Shown one piece after another: positions 1 to 7,581 of a stretch of DNA of 34,037 nt (position 1 is its first letter; each line of letters starts with the position of its first letter). The translations under genes and the position numbers were made by a program. The DNA lies in NCBI GenBank assembly GCA_003232595.1, contig QIIJ01000096.1, positions 1 to 34,037 of the forward strand, given 5' to 3'. The notes beneath the pieces were generated by a model. It did not search any database and was not told the DNA's origin. It saw only the letters and a program-made list of their open reading frames with translations. This DNA is from Aurantimonadaceae bacterium. Lineage in GTDB: Bacteria > Pseudomonadota > Alphaproteobacteria > Rhizobiales > Rhizobiaceae.

Positions 1-756
1 GCACCTTTGTTTACGGCAGGGCCCTTTGGTCTCACCCCGATTGAGCACATTACCTGGATTGAACAGGGCGGCGGTCAGGCACTTTGGGACAGGCTTTACC
101 AACCCTTTGGCCTTAAACCTTATATGGCAGGAAATACCGGATTTCAGATGGGTGGCTGGTACAAAAAGGAACTGCAATCGCTCGATGATTTAAGAGGGTT
201 GAAAATCCGCATGCCGGGACTTGGAGGTGATGTCATGCGGCGTCTTGGAGCCGCACCTGTCACACTTGCGCCGGGTGATATCTTTCCGGCACTTCAGTCA
301 GGGTTGATCGATGCGACTGAGTTTTTAGGCCCATCGAGCGATTTTGCCATGGGTTTTTACAAGGTTGCGAAGAACTACTATTCACCGGGATTTCATGAAC
401 CCAACGGGTCCGGCGAAGCACTGATATCAATCAAAGCGCTGGAAGCATTGCCCGACGATCTGCGCCAGATCGTGGCGGCAGCCTGTTCTGCAGAAAATAT
501 TCTTTCGCTTGCACAATCCGAATGGGCAAATGCTGCGCGGTTGAAGATTCTGGTGGAAGAAAAAGGAGTGTTTATCCGCACCTATCCAGCCGACATCATT
601 GAAAGTGCCAAAAATGCCACCAGTGACGCACTGAATGAACTGGCTGCGCGCGACGATCTGACTGCGGAGGTTGTCGCCAGTTTCCTTGCCGCCCGCGCCC
701 ATCTGGCAAACTGGTCGGGCATATCAGTCAAGGCATTCATGGCCGCCCGGGGATAA
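1..756 (+). CDS. TRAP transporter solute-binding protein, DctP/TakP type (5' end outside window)
   Basis: The reading frame is open from the first base, so the N-terminus with its signal peptide lies upstream and only about 250 C-terminal residues are present. The protein would be a periplasmic receptor that hands a carboxylate (probably a 2-oxo or monocarboxylic acid) to a tripartite ATP-independent (TRAP) membrane permease. The stretch GWYKKELQSLDDLRGLKIR, the arginine of KIRMPG, and the later DATEFLGPSSD and GFHEPNGSGEA segments match the TakP-like branch of DctP receptors, where the conserved arginine binds the substrate carboxylate. The DctQ/DctM permease subunits are not downstream, so they are either upstream of the window or elsewhere. 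The family call is firm; the substrate is inferred. Confidence 0.9.
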   Translation, partial: APLFTAGPFGLTPIEHITWIEQGGGQALWDRLYQPFGLKPYMAGNTGFQMGGWYKKELQSLDDLRGLKIRMPGLGGDVMRRLGAAPVTLAPGDIFPALQSGLIDATEFLGPSSDFAMGFYKVAKNYYSPGFHEPNGSGEALISIKALEALPDDLRQIVAAACSAENILSLAQSEWANAARLKILVEEKGVFIRTYPADIIESAKNATSDALNELAARDDLTAEVVASFLAARAHLANWSGISVKAFMAARG

Positions 757-805
757 TCCACAAGCTGCCCTGTCAAAAACCCTCGACCCGCGCTAAGTTC
801 GATTT

Positions 806-1633
806 ATGGGAAATGCCGTACGTGAATTGCTGGAATTTTATGTCGATGCAGGGGTAGACTGTGCGCTTTTGGATGCGCCTCAGGACCGTTTTGCTGAAAG
901 TGCCGCTGAAAAGGCAAAACGTGGGAAAACCACAAGCGCCAAACCAAACCAGGAACCGGTGCAAGCCAACATAGACACCCCGCAACCGGTTTTGCAAGCC
1001 ATCGCAAAAATACCGAATGAAGAGGTTATTGCGAATGCTCAAACCCTTGCCAAAGCAGCCGACAGCCTTGAAATCCTGCGGAAAAGCCTGGAAGGTTTTA
1101 CCGGTTGCAACTTAAAGAACTATGCTAAAAATACCGTTTTTGCCGATGGCAATCCGCAGGCGAAAATCATGCTGATAGGGGAAGCGCCAGGCCGCGATGA
1201 GGATATTCAAGGCCTGCCATTTGTGGGACGTTCCGGGCAGTTGCTTGATCGCATGCTTAAGGCAATCGGGCTTGATCGAAAGAGCGTTTACATTACCAAT
1301 GTTATTCCATGGCGCCCACCGGGAAACCGGACGCCTACACCTGTCGAAACAGAATTATGTCGACCCTTTATCGAGCGTCACATCGAATTGGTCGCACCGG
1401 ATATACTGGTGCTGATAGGCGCATCCTCGGCAAAGACCTTGACTGGACGCAGCGAGGGCATCATGCGCATGCGTGGTCGATGGACGACATATAAATGTGG
1501 CAGCCGCGACATACCGGTCATGCCAATATTCCATCCGGCGTATTTGTTACGTCAACCGGCGCAAAAACGTCTTGCGTGGCAGGACCTTTTGACGATAAAG
1601 CGGAAAATGGAAGAAATTACAGAAGTTTCCTGA
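806..1633 (+). CDS. uracil-DNA glycosylase, family 4-like, with only two of four Fe-S cysteines
   Basis: This 275-residue protein should excise uracil from DNA as the first step of base-excision repair. The active-site motif GEAPGRDED (residues 125-133), PFVGRSGQLLDRM, RPPGNRTPTP and the C-terminal HPAYLL (243-248) are all present in family order. The first ~85 residues are a low-complexity Ala/Lys/Pro-rich extension, as in other alphaproteobacterial members. Family 4 enzymes usually bind a 4Fe-4S cluster through CxxC plus two later cysteines. Here the first pair has become FTGC (only Cys101 kept) and the usual VKC before RPP is IPW, leaving Cys101 and Cys185. The ATG at 806 has no strong ribosome site. 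The 49-base gap after the TRAP gene suggests an independent or loosely linked gene. Confidence 0.9.
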   Translation: MGNAVRELLEFYVDAGVDCALLDAPQDRFAESAAEKAKRGKTTSAKPNQEPVQANIDTPQPVLQAIAKIPNEEVIANAQTLAKAADSLEILRKSLEGFTGCNLKNYAKNTVFADGNPQAKIMLIGEAPGRDEDIQGLPFVGRSGQLLDRMLKAIGLDRKSVYITNVIPWRPPGNRTPTPVETELCRPFIERHIELVAPDILVLIGASSAKTLTGRSEGIMRMRGRWTTYKCGSRDIPVMPIFHPAYLLRQPAQKRLAWQDLLTIKRKMEEITEVS

Positions 1634-1694
1634 TTGAGTCGAAACAGATCGAAATTTCTCCCCGTATATCTGATACCCGGCGGTGGAGCGCGCC

Positions 1695-2957
1695 ATGGTC
1701 AAGCAATTATTACCAATAATCGCCTTGCTGGCCAGTTGTGCTTTTCTGCTTGCAGGTGGCGGTTTGCACGGCATTCTTCTACCCATTCGTGGGCAGCTTG
1801 AAGGGTTTTCTGCCTTTCAAATTGGCTGGATAGGAACCGGATGGGCGGTCGGATTTACCCTTGGCTGTATCCTGGTGCCGCGACTTGTGCGCCGGGTTGG
1901 CCATATTCGGACATTCTCCACCCTTGCAGCCCTGCTTTCAACGGTCATGTTGCTGAATGCCATGATGGTAAGCGCACCTGCCTGGGTCGTACTTCGTGCA
2001 ATCGCCGGGCTTTGTTTTTCAGGCAGCTACATGATCATGGAAAGCTGGCTCAACGAACGTATGACCAACGAAAACCGCGGTGCAATATTTTCGATTTATA
2101 TGCTTGTCAGCCAGGTTGCCATGATGGGTGGTCAATATCTGATCATTTTTGCCGACCCACAGCAGAACACCCTGTTCATGATGGGGGCAATACTCTATGC
2201 ACTGGCGGTCGTGCCAACGGCCATGTCAAAAGCTCAATCGCCCGCTCCACTCACCCAGGTCAACCTTGATTTGATGGCGCTGTTCCGCAATTCCCCGGTT
2301 GCGGCGGTCGGATCAATCCTTTCCGGCATCATTTCCTCAACCTGGGGAAACTTTGGCCCGGTGTTCGGACAGCAGTCAGGCATGTCATCGGCTGGTATCG
2401 CGACATTAATGGCCACTGCCATGGTCGGAGCGGTAATTTTCCAATACCCCCTTGGCCGGTTGTCAGACAAGATCGACAGGCGATACGCCATGGCAATTGC
2501 CGGTACAATTGGAGCAGTATCAGGTTTTGCGCTATCGAGGTTTACGGGTGACGCCATCGGCAGTACCGGGTTCTTTGTCTGGATCGTGCTCTATGGCGGT
2601 GTCATTTATTCGATCTATTCACTTAATGTTGCCCATGCCAACGATATGGGAAATGCGGAGGAATTTGTCAAAATCGCCTCCGGCCTGCTCATTCTTTATG
2701 GCATAGGCACGATGATCGGCCCGCTCATGGCTGCTCAAATGATGGCAATATTCGGCAACAATGCGCTGTTTTTAACCACCACACTTGCTCATCTTGCCTA
2801 TGCCAGTTACGCATTTTACCGCTCATTGCGTCGTGCCCAGGCCGAAGATCAGGTCAATTTTCAGTCAGTACCGATGGCACGAACCCAGACGCCGGAAACC
2901 TACAACCTTGACCCGCGTTCCGATGCAGAAAACTATGCTGACCGTAGTGAAGACTGA
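1695..2957 (+). CDS. MFS transporter, YcaD-like
   Basis: This is a 420-residue integral inner-membrane protein with about twelve hydrophobic segments, typical of the major facilitator superfamily. The N-terminal AGGGLHGILLPIRGQ segment, the GWIGTGWAVGFTLGCILVPRLVRRVGHIRTF loop region between helices 2 and 3, and the second-half PLGRLSDKIDRRYAM motif (the repeated MFS loop signature) place it near the YcaD-type sugar/efflux-like transporters; the substrate is unknown. I chose ATG 1695 because GGAG lies six bases upstream; a GTG at 1683 in the same frame would add four residues but has no ribosome site. The last ~40 residues are a polar cytoplasmic tail. It is convergent with pgi, with only 21 bases between the stops. 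Confidence 0.88.
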   Translation: MVKQLLPIIALLASCAFLLAGGGLHGILLPIRGQLEGFSAFQIGWIGTGWAVGFTLGCILVPRLVRRVGHIRTFSTLAALLSTVMLLNAMMVSAPAWVVLRAIAGLCFSGSYMIMESWLNERMTNENRGAIFSIYMLVSQVAMMGGQYLIIFADPQQNTLFMMGAILYALAVVPTAMSKAQSPAPLTQVNLDLMALFRNSPVAAVGSILSGIISSTWGNFGPVFGQQSGMSSAGIATLMATAMVGAVIFQYPLGRLSDKIDRRYAMAIAGTIGAVSGFALSRFTGDAIGSTGFFVWIVLYGGVIYSIYSLNVAHANDMGNAEEFVKIASGLLILYGIGTMIGPLMAAQMMAIFGNNALFLTTTLAHLAYASYAFYRSLRRAQAEDQVNFQSVPMARTQTPETYNLDPRSDAENYADRSED

Positions 2958-2978
2958 ACTGTCCAAGGCCGCTGGTGT

Positions 2979-4610
2979 TCAATCCCCAAGTGCCTGATAG
3001 TGTGCAAACAACCCTGATGTGGATGCATCCTTCTTTCCAAGTGGCTCTTCACCCTTGACTACAGGCAATAACTGGCCTGCCAGTTCCTTGCCCAGTTCCA
3101 CACCCCACTGATCAAAAGAATTAATATCCCAGATTATCCCCTGAATAAATATCTTGTGCTCATAGAGCGCGATCAGCCTGCCCAACATACCGGGAGTGAG
3201 TTTTGGAAACAGAAATGTGCTTGATGGGCGATTACCGGGAAAAACCTTATGCGGGGCAAGACGCACCGCATCTTCGCCCGACAACCCTTTTGCCAGTAAT
3301 TCGGATTTTACCTGTTCAAGAGACTTGCCAATCATCAGTGCCTCGCTTTGGGCAAAACAGTTGGCGACAAGTTTCTCGTGGTGATCACCAGGTTTCCCGT
3401 GGGAACTGGCCGCAAGCAGGAAATCTGCCGGAATAATGTCCGTTCCCTGGTGGAGCAATTGGTAAAATGCATGTTGGCCATTGGTACCCGGTTCGCCCCA
3501 GACAACCGGCCCGGTTGCACAATTAGCAGGCGTCCCATCCCGGCATGTGTGTTTGCCGTTGGATTCCATGTCCAGTTGCTGCAAGTAGGCTGGAAAGCGG
3601 TGCAGGTGCTGCGCATAGGGCAGGATCACCTGGGTCGGGTAGTTGCAGATATTGCGGTGCCAAATGCCAATCAACGCCATTACAACCGGAATATTTTCTC
3701 CCAGGGGGGCCGATTGAAAATGCTGGTCAACGTCAAATGCTCCCTTGAGAAGCGCCTTAAAATTTTCCGGCCCGATACCGATCATCACCGAAAGTCCAAT
3801 GGCCGACCATATCGAATAACGTCCGCCAACCCAGTCCCAGAAACCGAATGTCTGGTCATCGGTAACGCCGAATTCACGAGTCGCGGTAAGGTTTGTGGAA
3901 AGGGCTGCAAAATGCACCGTAACCGCGGCCTCGCCAAGCGCCTCAACCAGCCACGCCCGAGCCGAACGGGCATTGGTCATGGTTTCCTGAGTGGTAAAAG
4001 TTTTTGAGGCAACAATAAAAAGTGTCGTTGCAGGGTTGAGGTCACTTAAAGTGTCATGAAGATCTGCACCGTCTATATTGGATACAAAATGAAGTGTCGG
4101 CCCGTCGCAATAGGGATGCAAAGCCTCAGATACCATCACCGGGCCTAAATCAGAACCGCCAATGCCTATATTGACGACGTCGGTGAATGGTTCGTCCCGG
4201 CCTGAAATTTCACCGCGGCGAATAGCTTTAGAAAATTTCTGCATGCGTTCGAGCACGCCAATCACATCTCCCATCACATTGTGCCCATCAATCATAACAG
4301 GCCTGCCTGATTGATTGCGAAGCGCCATGTGCATGACAGCGCGGCCCTCGGTGAAATTGATATGCTCACCAGCAAACAATGCCCGGCGCATGTCTTCAAC
4401 ACCTGCAACCCTTGCCAATTCCAGCAGCAGATGCACTGTATTTTTGTCAATATGGTTCTTTGAATAGTCGAACAAGAGCCCTTCAAACTCCAGTGAAAAA
4501 CGCACAAAGCGATCTGGATCACGTGCGAACAATTCTTGCATCGAATACCTGTGCAAGGCTTCGCGGTGGCTTGAAAGTTTTGCACATATTGCAGAAGCGG
4601 CAGAAATCAT
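2979..4610 (-). CDS. pgi: glucose-6-phosphate isomerase
   Basis: This cytoplasmic enzyme interconverts glucose-6-phosphate and fructose-6-phosphate, linking glycolysis/gluconeogenesis with the Entner-Doudoroff and pentose phosphate routes. At 543 residues it has the normal bacterial length. The phosphate-binding NIGIGGSDLGPVM segment, the first family signature around DWVGGRYSIWSAIGL, the catalytic glutamate/base region MESNGK, and the second signature FDQWGVELGKELA near the C-terminus are all visible. The start is the ATG at 4610; the upstream 161-base gap is shared with the divergent pepN. No catalytic element appears damaged. Confidence 0.98.
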   Translation of the reverse strand: MISAASAICAKLSSHREALHRYSMQELFARDPDRFVRFSLEFEGLLFDYSKNHIDKNTVHLLLELARVAGVEDMRRALFAGEHINFTEGRAVMHMALRNQSGRPVMIDGHNVMGDVIGVLERMQKFSKAIRRGEISGRDEPFTDVVNIGIGGSDLGPVMVSEALHPYCDGPTLHFVSNIDGADLHDTLSDLNPATTLFIVASKTFTTQETMTNARSARAWLVEALGEAAVTVHFAALSTNLTATREFGVTDDQTFGFWDWVGGRYSIWSAIGLSVMIGIGPENFKALLKGAFDVDQHFQSAPLGENIPVVMALIGIWHRNICNYPTQVILPYAQHLHRFPAYLQQLDMESNGKHTCRDGTPANCATGPVVWGEPGTNGQHAFYQLLHQGTDIIPADFLLAASSHGKPGDHHEKLVANCFAQSEALMIGKSLEQVKSELLAKGLSGEDAVRLAPHKVFPGNRPSSTFLFPKLTPGMLGRLIALYEHKIFIQGIIWDINSFDQWGVELGKELAGQLLPVVKGEEPLGKKDASTSGLFAHYQALGD

Positions 4611-4771
4611 TTAGCGGTCCGATTTGTTGGGTTTTTTGATGTTTTTAACGATCATTATTTGGTTTTGGTTGGAATCGGCAGATAAAGCCCTTATCAGGTA
4701 GTCTTCTGCCATATTTTACGCCATGTTTCCAATGGTGGTTATTTCCAATAAAACTCAGGATCAGCAGACCC
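4611..4771. promoter_or_regulatory. divergent promoter region between pgi and pepN
   Basis: These 161 bases separate the divergently transcribed pgi and pepN start codons, so both promoters must lie here or overlap the gene starts. The stretch is T-rich on the plus strand (runs of T near 4634-4680). I see no convincing -35/-10 pair or operator palindrome, so this is inferred from gene layout only. Confidence 0.4.
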
Positions 4772-7426
4772 ATGCGCACCGATACCGGAAAATCCATCCA
4801 GTTGAAGAATTACCAAAAACCTGCTTACACAATTGATAGTGTCGATCTTTCGGTGTCGCTTGATCCAAAAAAAACCAGCGTCGTATCAAAGGTTGTATAC
4901 CGCCGGGCTGTCAACACGGCTGCGGGAACACCTCTTGTTCTCGACGGGGACGAATTGCAATTCCAGTCCGTTCGTTTGAACGGTGAAGAACCTGACGACA
5001 ACTCTTACAGCGCGCGGGAAGACGGTTTTGAGCTGTTTGCACCACCGCAAAACGAAACGTTCGAACTGGAAATAATCACGATCTGCTCTCCGTCCACCAA
5101 TACAAAACTGATGGGGCTTTTTCAGTCTAACGGTGTATTTTGCACCCAGTGCGAGGCAGACGGTTTTCGCCGCATCACCTATTTCCTCGATCGCCCTGAT
5201 GTGCTTGCAACCTACACCACCCGGATCGAAGCTTCAAAGACTGACATACCGCTCCTTCTCGGCAACGGCAATCCGGTGCAATCGGGCAACATTACCGGTG
5301 GGCGTCACTTTGCGGTCTGGCACGATCCCCATCCTAAACCGAGTTACCTGTTTGCTCTGGTTGGGGGCGATCTGGGATTCATCAAAGGTATTTTTACGAC
5401 TTTTTCCGGGCGTAAAGTAAAGCTGGCGATCTATGTGGAAAAAGGTAAGGAAAGCCGCGCGCAATATGCCATGGATGCGCTCAAGCGCTCAATGAAGTGG
5501 GATGAAGATGTATTTGGATGCGAATATGATCTGGATGTCTTCAACATCGTCGCCGTTTCTGATTTCAATATGGGAGCAATGGAAAACAAGGGGCTGAATG
5601 TCTTTAACGACAAATATGTTCTGGCCGATGATGAAACCGCCACCGATGCGGACTTTGCCAATATTGAAGCTATCATAGCGCACGAATATTTCCACAACTG
5701 GACCGGCAACCGTATTACCTGTCGCGACTGGTTTCAACTGTGCCTCAAGGAAGGACTAACTGTTTACCGGGATCAGGAATTCTCCTCAGACATGCGCTCA
5801 CGCCCGGTGGTTCGAATTGCTGAAGTGCTTAAACTGCAAAGCCTTCAATTTCCCGAAGATGGCGGTCCACTGGCCCATCCTGTTCGCCCGGAAAAGTACA
5901 AGGAGATCAACAATCTTTACACCACCACAGTCTATGAAAAAGGTGCTGAACTTGTTCGCATGATAGCCACGATTGTCGGCCAGTCCGGTTTTCGCAAAGG
6001 CATGGATCTTTATTTTGAACGCCACGACGGGGATGCTGCGCGGGTTGAAGATTTTCTCGCCAGTTTTGAAGATGCCTGTGATGTTAACCTCGGCCAATTT
6101 GCCCTGTGGTATTCACAAGCCGGCACACCGCAATTGACCGTATCGACGGATTACGACAGGGCCGCAAAGACGTTTCAACTCGAAATTGAACAATCGCTGG
6201 CGCCAACACCTGGCCAATCGCGCAAAAAACTGATGCACATACCCGTGCGTTTCGGGCTGATTGGCAAATCAGGAAACGATATTTCCTATACCCGGGTTGC
6301 GGGCAGCCGGGTTGACGGAGATGTCATTCATCTCTCGAGACGTACAACAAAACTCACATTTTACGGGATTGGCGAACGACCCGTTGTGTCATTGCTGCGC
6401 AATTTCTCTGCGCCGGTTAATGTTGATATCAATCAAAGCAGGCCAGATCATATATTTCTTGCCCGCTACGATAGTGATTTGTTCAATCGCTGGCAGGAAT
6501 TGCAGAATCTGGCAATGCAAGATCTGGTGGCGGCGGTAAAATCGCTTCAAAAAGCCAGGTCTTTTGATTTTGACAAGCAGATTATTGATATTTTCGATGC
6601 CCTTTCGCGCGACGAGACCCTGGAACCGGCCTTTCGGGCACAGGCGCTAACACCGCCATCGGAACAGGAAATCGCCCGGGTTATTGGTAAAAATATCGAC
6701 CCGAATGCGATATATTCGGTTCGCAAGAGCTATTTCCGGTCCCTTGCCGATGCTGTCGGCGACAACCTCCTGCCTTTGATTGAAAGTGCCAGGGTAACCG
6801 GTCCTTATGTGCCGGATGCGGAATCCAGCGGAAAGCGGGCGCTTTTTAACCTGTTTCTTGGGTTTGCAGTCACTCGTGGTGATAAAGAGGCTTTGCGCCT
6901 TGTGAATGATCAATTAAACAATGCAACAAACATGACAGACAGATCATCCGCTTTAGCAATAATTTGCCACAATTCAGCAGAACCAGACCTGACTGAACGA
7001 GCACTTTCGGCGTTTTTCGATAAATATGAACACGATCCATTGGTGATCGATAAATGGCTGATGATACAGGCGACTATTCCCGGCCATGAAACATTGGAAC
7101 GGGTTCGCCGATTGACCCGACATTCAGCATTTTCACTCACCAACCCCAATCGCGTACGCTCGCTGATCGGCTCCTTTATATCCGGCAATCAGACCGGGTT
7201 TAATCGTGCAGATGGTGCAGGGTATGAGTTTTTTGCGGAAATTCTGTTACAGCTTGATGGTATCAATCCACAGGTTGCGGCAAGGCTGATGACAGGCATG
7301 CGGTCATGGAACAGGCTGGAAAAAATACGCCGACAAAAAGCGCACAGCATATTGGAAATGATTGCCGCAGAAAAACTGTCGAACGATGTCCGCGATATAG
7401 TGGACCGCATTCTCGATCAGGCATAG
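4772..7426 (+). CDS. pepN: aminopeptidase N (M1 zinc metallopeptidase)
   Basis: This is an 884-residue cytoplasmic M1-family zinc aminopeptidase that removes N-terminal residues from peptides in the final steps of protein turnover. The exopeptidase motif GAMEN is at 268-272, the zinc-binding HEYFH at 304-308 and the third zinc ligand Glu327 (KEGLT) nineteen residues later. The catalytic tyrosine region (TTTVYEKGAELVRM) follows. The C-terminal ~430 residues form the alpha-helical DUF3458-type domain found in Escherichia coli PepN but not in eukaryotic M1 enzymes, so this is the PepN subfamily and not leukotriene hydrolase-like. There is no signal peptide. An AGGA element eleven bases before ATG 4772 supports the start. 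Confidence 0.97.
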   Translation: MRTDTGKSIQLKNYQKPAYTIDSVDLSVSLDPKKTSVVSKVVYRRAVNTAAGTPLVLDGDELQFQSVRLNGEEPDDNSYSAREDGFELFAPPQNETFELEIITICSPSTNTKLMGLFQSNGVFCTQCEADGFRRITYFLDRPDVLATYTTRIEASKTDIPLLLGNGNPVQSGNITGGRHFAVWHDPHPKPSYLFALVGGDLGFIKGIFTTFSGRKVKLAIYVEKGKESRAQYAMDALKRSMKWDEDVFGCEYDLDVFNIVAVSDFNMGAMENKGLNVFNDKYVLADDETATDADFANIEAIIAHEYFHNWTGNRITCRDWFQLCLKEGLTVYRDQEFSSDMRSRPVVRIAEVLKLQSLQFPEDGGPLAHPVRPEKYKEINNLYTTTVYEKGAELVRMIATIVGQSGFRKGMDLYFERHDGDAARVEDFLASFEDACDVNLGQFALWYSQAGTPQLTVSTDYDRAAKTFQLEIEQSLAPTPGQSRKKLMHIPVRFGLIGKSGNDISYTRVAGSRVDGDVIHLSRRTTKLTFYGIGERPVVSLLRNFSAPVNVDINQSRPDHIFLARYDSDLFNRWQELQNLAMQDLVAAVKSLQKARSFDFDKQIIDIFDALSRDETLEPAFRAQALTPPSEQEIARVIGKNIDPNAIYSVRKSYFRSLADAVGDNLLPLIESARVTGPYVPDAESSGKRALFNLFLGFAVTRGDKEALRLVNDQLNNATNMTDRSSALAIICHNSAEPDLTERALSAFFDKYEHDPLVIDKWLMIQATIPGHETLERVRRLTRHSAFSLTNPNRVRSLIGSFISGNQTGFNRADGAGYEFFAEILLQLDGINPQVAARLMTGMRSWNRLEKIRRQKAHSILEMIAAEKLSNDVRDIVDRILDQA

Positions 7427-7434
7427 AGAAAAAT

Positions 7435-7450
7435 ACCGGCTGAAACCGGT
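7435..7450 (+). other. small inverted repeat after pepN
   Basis: ACCGG and CCGGT are separated by six bases, nine bases after the pepN stop. No run of T follows, so it is at best a weak transcript-end hairpin. Confidence 0.3.
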
Positions 7451-7581
7451 TGAAGGTAATTTATTTCAACTTGACTCTGGACAATCGGCCATCGGTCGAT
7501 TCAAATGCCGGTGATTCGTTTGCGGAAATTTGTCCGCAATAGTTGCCAGTATTCACGTGTATTCAAGGACAGGGGTATCCT

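Noticed and set aside
3348..4007. 219-codon open frame on the plus strand inside pgi
   Set aside because: It is antisense to well-conserved pgi motifs, has no ribosome site and its translation has no recognisable domain.
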